From Methanobrevibacter ruminantium (lineage in GTDB: Archaea; Methanobacteriota; Methanobacteria; Methanobacteriales; Methanobacteriaceae), in NCBI GenBank assembly GCA_004553595.1, contig SFKZ01000026.1:1-15090 (forward strand): a DNA stretch of 15,090 bases. Direction: 5' to 3'. Shown one piece after another: positions 1-6,654 of the stretch. The position numbers and the translations under genes were made by a program. Numbering within the stretch: position 1 is the stretch's first letter; every line of letters starts with the position of its first letter. The notes below the pieces were generated by a model. That model was not told the DNA's origin, ran no database searches, and was given only the letters and a program-made list of their open reading frames with translations.

Positions 1-26
1 GTTCCGCTGAAATAGATTCCAATCAT
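1..26 (-). CDS. Start of a probable flavodoxin-fold/EFR1-like ferredoxin protein (partial)
   Basis: Only the first eight codons are inside the window, reading M-I-G-I-Y-F-S-G. An ATG at 24-26 follows a strong ribosome binding site (GGAGGG, ending about ten bases upstream), and the reading frame stays open to the edge. The hydrophobic start running into Y-F-S-G resembles the first strand and phosphate loop of flavodoxin-fold proteins, especially EFR1-type flavodoxin/ferredoxin fusions that begin IYFSGTGNT. The gene lies directly behind the TetR-type regulator on the same strand, so it is probably co-transcribed with it. Eight residues are too few for a firm assignment; the family is an inference. 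Confidence 0.4.
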
Positions 27-45
27 AAACACATCTCCCTCCAAC

Positions 46-642
46 TTACTTCATCCCATAAATTTCAACAAAATGTGACAGATGCACACCTATCTGCGTC
101 CACATTTCGTCCGTCCTGTCAGGCTCTCGGTCTGCAATCTCTAGCATCACAGTTACCGGTGCTACTATTTCCAGAGCAAGTAGATTGGCATCAAACCTGC
201 GAATCAGATTCTTTTCCATCATTTTTTCTAACATCAGAGCATACATTTCCTGATTTCCGGTCAGCTGGTGCTTTGATGTAAGTGCTGCAATCTTTTCATT
301 TCTATACTGCTCCTTTGTACAAAATCTTCTGACCTTTTGTATCTGCGGATCCTTCATTGTGAATCCAACTCGTCGCAGACAATCTTCCTTGAATTCATCC
401 AGCGATTCCGGTATCTTATCCAAATTAGTGCTATTTCCGAAATTCTCATTATATTTATGTTCCATCATGGTAATCAGAGAATCGAGAATGTCTTCCTTGC
501 CCTTATAATGCGCATATATGGATGGACCTTTTATTCCCACAGTTTCTGCAATTAAATCAATGGATGTCTGGTCATATCCCTTTTGTGAAAATAAATCAAG
601 TGCTGCTAAAAGTATTCTGTCCTTTGTTTTTATCCTTTCCAT
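46..642 (-). CDS. TetR/AcrR-family transcriptional regulator
   Basis: A 198-residue protein of normal length for TetR regulators, which bind an operator as dimers and leave it when a ligand binds the C-terminal domain. Residues 8-55 form the typical helix-turn-helix domain: K-D-R-I-L-L-A-A-L-D-L-F, then T-S-I-D-L-I-A-E and a recognition helix ending S-I-Y-A-H-Y-K-G-K. The C-terminal half is variable, as usual, and gives no clue to the ligand. The ATG at 640-642 is preceded by GGAG seven bases upstream. The promoter carries two dyad repeats that are likely its own operators, so negative autoregulation is expected. It probably also controls the gene starting at position 26. Base composition is clearly more G+C-rich than the core genes to the right. 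Confidence 0.9.
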   Translation of the reverse strand: MERIKTKDRILLAALDLFSQKGYDQTSIDLIAETVGIKGPSIYAHYKGKEDILDSLITMMEHKYNENFGNSTNLDKIPESLDEFKEDCLRRVGFTMKDPQIQKVRRFCTKEQYRNEKIAALTSKHQLTGNQEMYALMLEKMMEKNLIRRFDANLLALEIVAPVTVMLEIADREPDRTDEMWTQIGVHLSHFVEIYGMK

Positions 643-665
643 TTCATTTCTCCAATCTTCATATA

Positions 666-681
666 CCTAATAGTCGTTAGG
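666..681. promoter_or_regulatory. Candidate TetR operator, downstream copy
   Basis: A 16-bp dyad with arms CCTAA and TTAGG around a six-base centre. It lies just after the -10 element of the regulator's promoter, at the expected transcription start. A second copy with the same arms is centred 25 bp away. Binding by the neighbouring TetR protein is an inference from position and symmetry. Confidence 0.6.
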
Positions 682-684
682 AGT

Positions 685-713
685 ATTATGCCTAATATCC
701 GTTAGGAAGTCAA
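685..713 (-). promoter_or_regulatory. Promoter of the TetR-family gene
   Basis: Read on the minus strand, TTGACT (708-713) is followed after 17 bases by CATAAT (685-690), a good sigma-A type promoter. The start of transcription would fall near 678, about 36 bases before the ATG. One dyad operator fills the spacer and the other covers the start site. Confidence 0.7.
691..706. promoter_or_regulatory. Candidate TetR operator, promoter-spacer copy
   Basis: The second 16-bp dyad (arms CCTAA and TTAGG). It fills the spacer between the -35 and -10 elements of the tetR promoter almost exactly, so a protein bound here would block RNA polymerase. Confidence 0.65.
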
Positions 714-727
714 TATGTTATGAAAAC

Positions 728-783
728 AAAAAAGAGATAATATGAATTGTCTGCGTGTAAACTCGCACAATCCGTATTATCCC
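728..783 (-). terminator. Rho-independent terminator after tRNA-Arg
   Basis: On the minus strand a long imperfect hairpin (GATAATA pairs with TATTATC, then TTGT with ACAA and GCG with CGC, with few mismatches) is followed directly by six T residues at 733-728. It ends the tRNA transcript and probably any read-through from the long operon upstream, separating it from the tetR promoter 15 bases further on. Confidence 0.85.
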
Positions 784-814
784 TATTTTTGCATGGCTTG
801 TAGCCTTTCGCGAA

Positions 815-886
815 CGTTCCCAGCGGGAATCGAACCCACAACTAGCGCTTAGGAGGCGCTTGTTATATCCATTTAACTATGAGAAC
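815..886 (-). tRNA. tRNA-Arg (anticodon CCT)
   Basis: The 72-nt sequence folds into a full cloverleaf. The acceptor stem is GTTCTCA with TGGGAAC, closed by one G-U pair. The D-stem is GTTA/TAAC, the anticodon stem AGCGC/GCGCT with loop CTCCTAA, and the T-arm GTGGG/CCCGC with loop TTCGATT. The anticodon CCT reads AGG codons. The discriminator base is G and the 3' CCA is not encoded (the next bases are TTCG), so it must be added after transcription. It lies 25 bases after the DUF3881 gene. Confidence 0.95.
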
Positions 887-897
887 ATTTCTAATAT

Positions 898-925
898 AAT
901 ATAATATTTTATTAGGCAAATTCAA
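898..925 (-). promoter_or_regulatory. Possible promoter for tRNA-Arg
   Basis: On the minus strand TTGAAT (920-925) and TATATT (898-903) are separated by 16 bases and lie just upstream of the tRNA, overlapping the end of the DUF3881 gene. The region is very AT-rich, so the match could be by chance. Confidence 0.4.
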
Positions 926-1790
926 CCTTTCCCTGAAGAATTATTGTTCCTTTAAATCTCCTTCCAACCATTGGTTCCCCAAGGACGTCATTCTTATTAA
1001 TACATATTTCAAATTTGAGATCATTTAGATTAAGAGTCATTACATAAATCTCTTCATCTGTTATGTAATTATGGTACATATTACACTCTTCAATCTCAGC
1101 CAGCACTGAATAGTTATCACACTCCACACCATATGGCATAAAGTATGAATCAACTAATGTTAAAATATCCTCTGTCAGAATTTTCTTGGAAATTGTAGAA
1201 TATGTGTCAATATCTTCCAGTGTAAGACTTTCTATTGCCTGTTCATTGCCTTCTCTTGCCGCAGTTATCTTTGCTATTCTATCACTTGATGCCTGCTTTA
1301 CTTTTTGCAGTTCCATCTCGTTTTTCTTAATTGGGAGCAGAATTGTACCACTTGTTGAAAGCCCTGCAAGATATATAGAATTTCCACTTCTGTTAAAAGT
1401 ATTCTTTGCAAAGCTTTTCATATAGTCAACGCCGTTTTGCAAATAAAAAATTATAGAAGTTCCAACTCTAACATCTTCACATATTCCGGCAAATGATTCA
1501 TTTGCAGCATGTCTTTCAATGCTTAAATCTTCACATGTAGAAATAGTTGTTGGGTTTAAAAATGGATAGTAAAAATCAACAACGAGATTTTTATCTTCAT
1601 CTATTTCCGCTCTTAAATAAAGACCGCACGGACCTGCAAATTGTTTTGTATATTCCACTAATACTGAATTTCTGTCTGTATTAATATTGTTTATAGTATC
1701 GCTGCCTTCAATAACGCTGTATAATAGTTCTCTTAAATCTTTTTTTGTCTTAATTTCGCTAAATCCGACAGCACGTAAGTACTGATGCAT
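912..1790 (-). CDS. DUF3881 family protein
   Basis: A 292-residue protein that I recognise, from its start (M-H-Q-Y-L-R-A-V-G-F) and length, as the uncharacterised DUF3881 family seen mainly in Lachnospiraceae. It looks soluble and acidic, without signal peptide or membrane segment. A helical, charged stretch at about 155-195 (E-L-Q-K-V-K-Q onward) could form a coiled coil. The C-terminal 80 residues look like beta-rich sequence ending in G-R-R-F-K-G-T-I-I-L-Q-G. No catalytic motif is visible. It starts 14 bases after the HD-GYP gene with only a weak GGAA upstream, so it is probably translated as the last protein gene of that operon. Function unknown. Confidence 0.8.
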   Translation of the reverse strand: MHQYLRAVGFSEIKTKKDLRELLYSVIEGSDTINNINTDRNSVLVEYTKQFAGPCGLYLRAEIDEDKNLVVDFYYPFLNPTTISTCEDLSIERHAANESFAGICEDVRVGTSIIFYLQNGVDYMKSFAKNTFNRSGNSIYLAGLSTSGTILLPIKKNEMELQKVKQASSDRIAKITAAREGNEQAIESLTLEDIDTYSTISKKILTEDILTLVDSYFMPYGVECDNYSVLAEIEECNMYHNYITDEEIYVMTLNLNDLKFEICINKNDVLGEPMVGRRFKGTIILQGKVEFA

Positions 1791-1804
1791 ATTCTTATTC
1801 CAAT

Positions 1805-2863
1805 TTATAATGATTTAACTATTCTGACTGAATTATTCTCTGATAAATTAATTATTTTCTCTCTGTTATAAGGCTCACCCTTTGCATTTTTTAAAAGCTT
1901 AATTATAGGCCTGTCAGTAAAATACTCAGTCTGTTCTATTACTTCTGCCTCTTCATTTCTGCTCGTTAATACTTTTGTTCCAACCGGATACATAGCAATA
2001 AAGCCTTCAAATATATCTACTATTTTTCCATCAAAATAAACATCTCTGTATTTTTCAATGTCAAGAAGAGCTTCATCTACTTTCATACTCTTCATACCGA
2101 TTCCTGATATTCTGTCATGAAATCCATCACAGACAGCCACTATTTTAACAGGTACAGATATTGTTTTTTGCCTGAAAGGATATCCTGAACCGTCTAATCG
2201 TTCATGATGCTGAAGAACTATCCTCTTAGAGCAAGTTGCCATCCATTTCTCTTCTTCAACAGAAGAAAATCCATACAGCGTATGTTTTTTATATTCAAAC
2301 AAATCATCTGCATCAAAATCTTCATAATCTCTGTCAATATATGAAACATTAATATATTTTAAGCCCAAATCATGAAGAAGACCTCCTACACCTATATCAC
2401 AAACCTCTTCATGACTTAAATTTAACTTCAATGCCGTTAATATTGATAAAGTTGATACAGTAACTGCATGATCGTATAAATCAGCCGATTTTTGCTTAAT
2501 ATCAAAAATTGTTGAAGCAACGTCTTCTATTTTGAAAATATCATCAACAATGTTTTCTGCTGTTTCTGATAACTCCTTAAGATTTCCACTATTACTGCAA
2601 ATATGAGTATTTAAAACCTTTTTTACTTTTTGAGTACAGTCTTTATGAATCTCTTTTGTAATTATCTCTTTTTCTTTTTTGCTGATTTTATTTACATTAT
2701 CAGAAAAGACATAGACATACTCTATCCCTTCGGACTTAAGCATTTCAATGTCGCTTGCCACAATTTTCGTACCTTCATATAACAATGTCTGAAAATCGTC
2801 GTTTATTACCGCTTTTGATAAAAAATAACCGGGAACTAATTCAGAAGTTTTAATCTTTGCCAT
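1805..2863 (-). CDS. HD-GYP domain protein, probable cyclic-di-GMP phosphodiesterase
   Basis: A 352-residue soluble protein. The first 110 residues resemble the N-terminal region found in many stand-alone HD-GYP proteins. The HD-GYP domain follows, at about 115-295. Expected metal ligands are present: H132, the H-D pair at 164-165, H194, the H-H-E at 219-221 and D246, followed by D-G-S-G-Y-P (GYP at 227-229). This suggests an active enzyme that hydrolyses cyclic di-GMP to pGpG or GMP. The C-terminal 50 residues look like a small beta domain after Y-P-V-G-T-K-V. I chose the ATG at 2861-2863; an in-frame TTG at 2873-2875 would add four residues and overlap the DUF4446 stop. Neither has a clear Shine-Dalgarno, so translation is probably coupled to the gene upstream, whose stop is four bases away. 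Confidence 0.85.
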   Translation of the reverse strand: MAKIKTSELVPGYFLSKAVINDDFQTLLYEGTKIVASDIEMLKSEGIEYVYVFSDNVNKISKKEKEIITKEIHKDCTQKVKKVLNTHICSNSGNLKELSETAENIVDDIFKIEDVASTIFDIKQKSADLYDHAVTVSTLSILTALKLNLSHEEVCDIGVGGLLHDLGLKYINVSYIDRDYEDFDADDLFEYKKHTLYGFSSVEEEKWMATCSKRIVLQHHERLDGSGYPFRQKTISVPVKIVAVCDGFHDRISGIGMKSMKVDEALLDIEKYRDVYFDGKIVDIFEGFIAMYPVGTKVLTSRNEEAEVIEQTEYFTDRPIIKLLKNAKGEPYNREKIINLSENNSVRIVKSL

Positions 2864-2867
2864 ATTT

Positions 2868-3386
2868 TTATTCAAATATTATTGAATCATCCTGGAGTGC
2901 AAGCATAAGTGCTTTCTTTTCTTCTTCACCTAAAGAAATAGCACATTCTCCATTAATGATTTCTTTTGTATATACATAACATCCGTCGCTTGAATGAACA
3001 GAATTCAATATGAATCCTGTCTTGTTATCATTCAATAATGCAATTGAGAAGCTGAGTTTTCCACCCATTTCCTTGAATGCATCATATTTTACAATTCCTA
3101 CTCTCTGATACGTATCTTTTAAGTTTTCTATAATTTTTCTAATATCATTTCTGTTTTTTTCTGAAGAAAGCTTCAAAACAGCAATATCATTGAATAAAGA
3201 ACCTATCTGTTCTTCAAGGCTTTCACCATCACTGCCTTTCATAAACATTGTGTAGCTTGCTTTCATAGTATTATATTTTACTAATAATACTATCAATATA
3301 ATAAATGAGATAATCCATAACACTAACAGTACTACTACCATTAACTCCGCATTTATTCCAAGTTGTGATAATATTCCATTTCCCAT
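2868..3386 (-). CDS. DUF4446 family membrane-anchored protein
   Basis: A 172-residue protein assigned to the DUF4446 family of Clostridia. One transmembrane helix lies at about residues 14-38 (V-V-V-L-L-V-L-W-I-I-S-F-I-I-L-I-V). It is followed by a helical, probably coiled-coil stretch (about 55-90) and a compact C-terminal domain with the family-type segment Y-Q-R-V-G-I-V-K-Y-D-A-F and G-G-K-L-S-F-S. The bulk is probably cytoplasmic. The start at 3384-3386 has GAGGG just upstream; a longer frame running back to 3446 overlaps parB and lacks such a site. DUF4446 genes are commonly found behind parB in this group, but no function is established. Confidence 0.82.
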   Translation of the reverse strand: MGNGILSQLGINAELMVVVLLVLWIISFIILIVLLVKYNTMKASYTMFMKGSDGESLEEQIGSLFNDIAVLKLSSEKNRNDIRKIIENLKDTYQRVGIVKYDAFKEMGGKLSFSIALLNDNKTGFILNSVHSSDGCYVYTKEIINGECAISLGEEEKKALMLALQDDSIIFE

Positions 3387-3411
3387 TTTACCCTCTTTTC
3401 GAACAGATGTT

Positions 3412-4287
3412 CTAGTTGTTTGATAATATATCTGTAATTCTCTCAAGCTCTTCTTTTGAAAAATACTCTATTTCGATTTTTCCTTTTTTCTCATCCTTAG
3501 CATTAATTGTAACCTTTGTGCCAAGATTTCTTTTAATCTTTTCTTCTAAATCTTTATAGAGAAAATTGAGCTTTTTCTGTTTCTTAGCTTCTTCCTTCTT
3601 AGGCTTATTTAAATCTTTTATTATTTTCTCTATTTCTCTTACTGAAAGCTTTTCATCCATTACTCGCTGTGCAAGCTCATATTGAGTAGCCTTATCATCT
3701 ACAGCGAGCAAAGCACGTGCATGTCCGGATGAAATTAGATTTTCAATAAGAAGCTGCTGAACCTCGTCTGCAAGCTTTAACAATCTCATTGAATTAGTAA
3801 CTGCGGTTCTGCTCTTTGATACCTTTTCTGCAACTTCATCTTGTTTATATTTATATGTATCTATGAGCTTCTTATATGTCTGTGCCTCTTCTATAGGATT
3901 TAAGTCAACTCGCTGAATATTCTCAAGAAGTGAAATTATTACAATTTCTTCTTCAGTATAATTTTTAATAATTACAGGTACTTCTTTAAGTCCGGCTTTA
4001 AGTGCTGCTCTCCATCTTCTTTCACCGGCAACAATCATATAATGATCGCCTTTATCCTGAACTAAGATTGGCTGGAATATTCCTATTTTCTTTATTGAGT
4101 CTGCTAATTCTTCTAACTCATCTTCCGCAAAGCTTTTTCTAGGCTGGTCAGGATTTGGCTCAACCTTAGAAATATTCACCATTTTATCCGGAGAATCAAT
4201 CGGTGTTTCTTTTCCGTTCTTTGAATTTGTCTCTCCTGCAGGAATCAGAGCATCTAATCCCTTACCTAATCCTTTTTTCATTGCCAT
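3412..4287 (-). CDS. parB: Chromosome-partitioning protein ParB (Spo0J)
   Basis: A 291-residue ParB/Spo0J protein, normal length. It is a CTP-dependent DNA clamp that loads at parS, spreads, and recruits SMC to the origin. The basic N-terminal tail (K-K-G-L-G-K-G-L-D-A-L-I-P) is the segment that stimulates the ParA ATPase in homologues. The N-terminal CTP-binding domain carries G-E-R-R-W-R-A at 88-94 and E-N-I-Q-R at 122-126. The helix-turn-helix that reads parS lies at about 148-170 (K-Q-D-E-V-A-E-K-V-S-K-S-R-T-A-V). A Lys-rich linker and a C-terminal dimerisation domain follow. It starts 22 bases after parA, with a weak AGAGAG site. Its targets, two perfect parS sequences, are upstream of parA. 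Confidence 0.97.
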   Translation of the reverse strand: MAMKKGLGKGLDALIPAGETNSKNGKETPIDSPDKMVNISKVEPNPDQPRKSFAEDELEELADSIKKIGIFQPILVQDKGDHYMIVAGERRWRAALKAGLKEVPVIIKNYTEEEIVIISLLENIQRVDLNPIEEAQTYKKLIDTYKYKQDEVAEKVSKSRTAVTNSMRLLKLADEVQQLLIENLISSGHARALLAVDDKATQYELAQRVMDEKLSVREIEKIIKDLNKPKKEEAKKQKKLNFLYKDLEEKIKRNLGTKVTINAKDEKKGKIEIEYFSKEELERITDILSNN

Positions 4288-4309
4288 ATTGTTTAACTCT
4301 CTTTCTGTA

Positions 4310-5077
4310 TTATTTTGAGTTCTGCTTTATAATTTCTCGTGCAAGCTCATTGTATTTAATTGCACCTGCAGATTTCGGGTCATAAGTACATATAGGCTGA
4401 CCATAGCTTGGTGCTTCTGCAAGTCTGATATTTCTTGGTATCATAGACTTATATACATGATAATCAATATTCTCTACTACATTCTCTACAACCTGCTCTG
4501 AAAGATTTGTTCTTGAATCAAACATTGTAAATACAATTCCATCAATAGTGAGAGTATCATTTAGTCTGTCCCTTACAAGATTAATTGTATGAATGAGCTG
4601 GCTTAATCCCTCAAGTGCATAATATTCACATTGAATAGGTACAATAACTGAATCCGCGGTAGTCATTGCATTTACTGTAAGCATACTGAGTGAAGGAGGA
4701 CAGTCTATTATTACAAAGTCATAATCATCCTTAATCCAGTCAATCTCTTTCTTTAACACATATTCTTTATCACTGATATCTAACATTTCTATCTCAGCTG
4801 CGGCAAGGTTAACATTTGACGGAATCAATGACAAATTACGGAATACGTTTTTAATTACTGCTTCCTGAATACTACAGCTGTTAAGAAGTAATTCATATAC
4901 TGTATTTTCCTGTTCATTTTTGTTAACACCAAACCCACTTGTTGCGTTTCCCTGTGGATCAATATCAACAACTAATACTTTTTTATTATTTTGTGCTAAA
5001 GCTGCTGAAAGATTAATAGCAGTAGTAGTCTTTCCTACTCCGCCTTTTTGATTTGCAATTGCTATTACTTTTCCCAT
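4310..5077 (-). CDS. parA: Chromosome-partitioning ATPase ParA (Soj)
   Basis: A 255-residue ParA/Soj protein of the usual chromosomal length. It binds DNA nonspecifically as an ATP dimer and is driven off by ParB; in Bacillus it also modulates DnaA. The deviant Walker A motif K-G-G-V-G-K-T-T is at 11-18, with both the signature and the P-loop lysine. D-I-D-P-Q-G-N-A-T is at 38-46, and the Walker B region V-I-I-D-C-P-P-S is at about 122-129. The short N-terminus, without a helix-turn-helix, fits the chromosomal type rather than the P1 plasmid type. The ATG follows AGAGG at good spacing. A sigma-A type promoter and two parS sites lie directly upstream, so ParB binding could affect its own operon. 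Confidence 0.97.
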   Translation of the reverse strand: MGKVIAIANQKGGVGKTTTAINLSAALAQNNKKVLVVDIDPQGNATSGFGVNKNEQENTVYELLLNSCSIQEAVIKNVFRNLSLIPSNVNLAAAEIEMLDISDKEYVLKKEIDWIKDDYDFVIIDCPPSLSMLTVNAMTTADSVIVPIQCEYYALEGLSQLIHTINLVRDRLNDTLTIDGIVFTMFDSRTNLSEQVVENVVENIDYHVYKSMIPRNIRLAEAPSYGQPICTYDPKSAGAIKYNELAREIIKQNSK

Positions 5078-5113
5078 TATTAACCTCTTTTAAAGTATAA
5101 TTCCACTTTGATA

Positions 5114-5142
5114 ATTATATATAATCCCACATTTAATATCAA
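5114..5142 (-). promoter_or_regulatory. Promoter of parA-parB
   Basis: On the minus strand TTGATA (5137-5142) and TATAAT (5114-5119) are separated by exactly 17 bases. The expected start near 5107 gives a leader of about 30 bases before the parA ATG. The nearer parS site begins 13 bp upstream of the -35 element. Confidence 0.75.
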
Positions 5143-5154
5143 TAAACAATAAAG

Positions 5155-5170
5155 TGTTTCACGTGAAACA
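5155..5170. other. parS site 1
   Basis: A perfect copy of the bacterial parS palindrome TGTTTCACGTGAAACA, the specific loading site for ParB, whose gene is in the same operon. Confidence 0.97.
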
Positions 5171-5203
5171 TTTTGTTGTCTGATTTATTACCACACTATA
5201 TAA

Positions 5204-5219
5204 TGTTTCACGTGAAACA
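5204..5219. other. parS site 2
   Basis: A second perfect copy of the same 16-bp palindrome, 49 bp from the first, centre to centre. A single half-site GTGAAACA follows at 5248-5255 with no matching left arm. Confidence 0.97.
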
Positions 5220-5269
5220 TTAACAACCTAAATATTGTGATATTTTGTGAAACATACAATAAAAATAAT

Positions 5270-5920
5270 TTATTTGTTTATTTTATCCATAAGCTCATTA
5301 ATATTATTAAGAACAAGATTAATTTCCTGTTTAATATATGTAAGGTTTTCAACTAAATCGACATCATTATCATTAACAACAGACTCAATAGGAGAGTTAA
5401 GTTCTTCTTTAATAAGTCTCCATCCGGATTTTATTTCCGTACCTATATTCTCAGGTTCTTCCGGATAACCATTCTCTTCATCATCATTGACAACCTTATC
5501 ATAATATTCAAGTATTTTCTCATCAACCTTAGTAATATCGTCAATTTCAGAAGAAACAGAAGATATTGATTCATCCTCTCTGTCTTCATTTATTATATTA
5601 ATAATTTCATTTAATTTGTCTTTCTTATCAGTATAATACTTAATCTGTCTGTACAAGGACTTGTTGATTTCTTCGATACTCTCCTTCTCTAAATTCATTG
5701 CTTCAATCTTTTCTTCATTCTGATTATCAATCTTTCTTGGAGAAAATACCTGGAAATCAACATCCTCATTTTCCTTATAATTATGAATATTTTCCTCAAT
5801 CTCAAGTATTCTTACAACATTATCATCATATTCACTCTGAAGCTTACTGCTTTCTTTGTCGAATTCAGAAAGAAGATCATTAACAATTATTTCGATTTTC
5901 TTAACATTAATACTATTCAT
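5270..5920 (-). CDS. Unknown acidic coiled-coil protein in the noc position
   Basis: A 216-residue protein I cannot assign with certainty. Residues 1-115 are strongly helical and charged (L-L-S-E-F-D-K-E-S-S, R-I-L-E-I-E-E-N-I, L-Y-R-Q-I-K-Y-Y-T-D-K), with a short break at about 58-66 (V-F-S-P-R). An acidic, low-complexity section follows (about 115-155), then a second helical part that includes W-R-L-I-K-E-E-L-N-S-P. There is no signal peptide, membrane segment or DNA-binding motif. The ATG at 5918-5920 has GTGGAG six bases upstream; a GTG 12 bases earlier overlaps the rsmG stop and is less likely. It sits between rsmG and parA, where Bacillus carries noc. The layout weakly recalls the N-terminal sensor and dimerisation helices of DegS-like kinases, but without the phospho-accepting His or ATPase domain. 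That comparison is from memory. Confidence 0.8.
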   Translation of the reverse strand: MNSINVKKIEIIVNDLLSEFDKESSKLQSEYDDNVVRILEIEENIHNYKENEDVDFQVFSPRKIDNQNEEKIEAMNLEKESIEEINKSLYRQIKYYTDKKDKLNEIINIINEDREDESISSVSSEIDDITKVDEKILEYYDKVVNDDEENGYPEEPENIGTEIKSGWRLIKEELNSPIESVVNDNDVDLVENLTYIKQEINLVLNNINELMDKINK

Positions 5921-5931
5921 ATTAATCTCCA

Positions 5932-6654
5932 CTATAATGGTTTCTTTGCAGGTACTCCGGCTTTTCTTGGATACTTCTTATCAGTAAGTTCAAGCTTTCT
6001 TATAAATACGAAAACTCTTGATACATCTGTACCCGGCAATACAAACTCTTCAACTTTATTAATTTTTCCGCCAAGTATCTTTATTGCATTCTTCGAGTTA
6101 TTGATTTCTTCTTCTGATTCACCTGCTTTATATGAGATAAAAAAGCCATCTTCCTTAACAAATGGAATACAATATTCAGATAATGTCGACAAATTAGCTA
6201 CCGCCCTTGAAACACAAATATCGTACTTTTCTCTATATTTATTATCTGATGCATAATCTTCAGCTCTTCCATGTAATGCTTCAATGTCTTTAAGCTTTAA
6301 TTCATCTATCACTTCGTTTAAAAAAGATACTCTTTTATTAAGAGAATCAAGCAAAGTAAATTTAACATCAGGCATCATAATCTTAAGCGGAAGTCCCGGA
6401 AATCCTGCACCTGTACCAATATCAATGATTTTTAGTTTATTATTTATATTAATACCTTTATCTAATAAATAAGGAATTAATGCAATAGAATCAATAAAAT
6501 GTTTTACTATAACATCTTCTTTATCTGTTATTGCAGTAAGATTCATTACTTTGTTTTTCTCAATAAGTAACTCATAATACTTTTCAAAACAGTTTATCTG
6601 ATCATCTGATATTTCAATATTAATCTTATTACAAATATTAACTAATTTATTCAT
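5932..6654 (-). CDS. rsmG: 16S rRNA (guanine-527-N7)-methyltransferase RsmG
   Basis: A 240-residue cytoplasmic methyltransferase of standard length (GidB family). It uses S-adenosylmethionine to methylate G527 of 16S rRNA; loss gives low-level streptomycin resistance in other bacteria. The family signature N-K-V-M-N-L-T-A-I is at 34-42. The AdoMet-binding loop I-D-I-G-T-G-A-G-F-P-G is at 77-87, with L-D-S-L-N-K-R-V-S-F-L next to it. The start overlaps the mnmG stop (ATGA), so translation is probably coupled, and no strong ribosome binding site is visible. Gene order matches the conserved mnmE-mnmG-rsmG cluster. Confidence 0.97.
   Translation of the reverse strand: MNKLVNICNKINIEISDDQINCFEKYYELLIEKNKVMNLTAITDKEDVIVKHFIDSIALIPYLLDKGININNKLKIIDIGTGAGFPGLPLKIMMPDVKFTLLDSLNKRVSFLNEVIDELKLKDIEALHGRAEDYASDNKYREKYDICVSRAVANLSTLSEYCIPFVKEDGFFISYKAGESEEEINNSKNAIKILGGKINKVEEFVLPGTDVSRVFVFIRKLELTDKKYPRKAGVPAKKPL

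Noticed and set aside
5783..6256. A 157-codon frame on the plus strand across rsmG and the unknown gene
   Set aside because: It is antisense to clear coding sequence (rsmG), has low-complexity Phe/Ile/Ser content and no start signal. It is a shadow frame.
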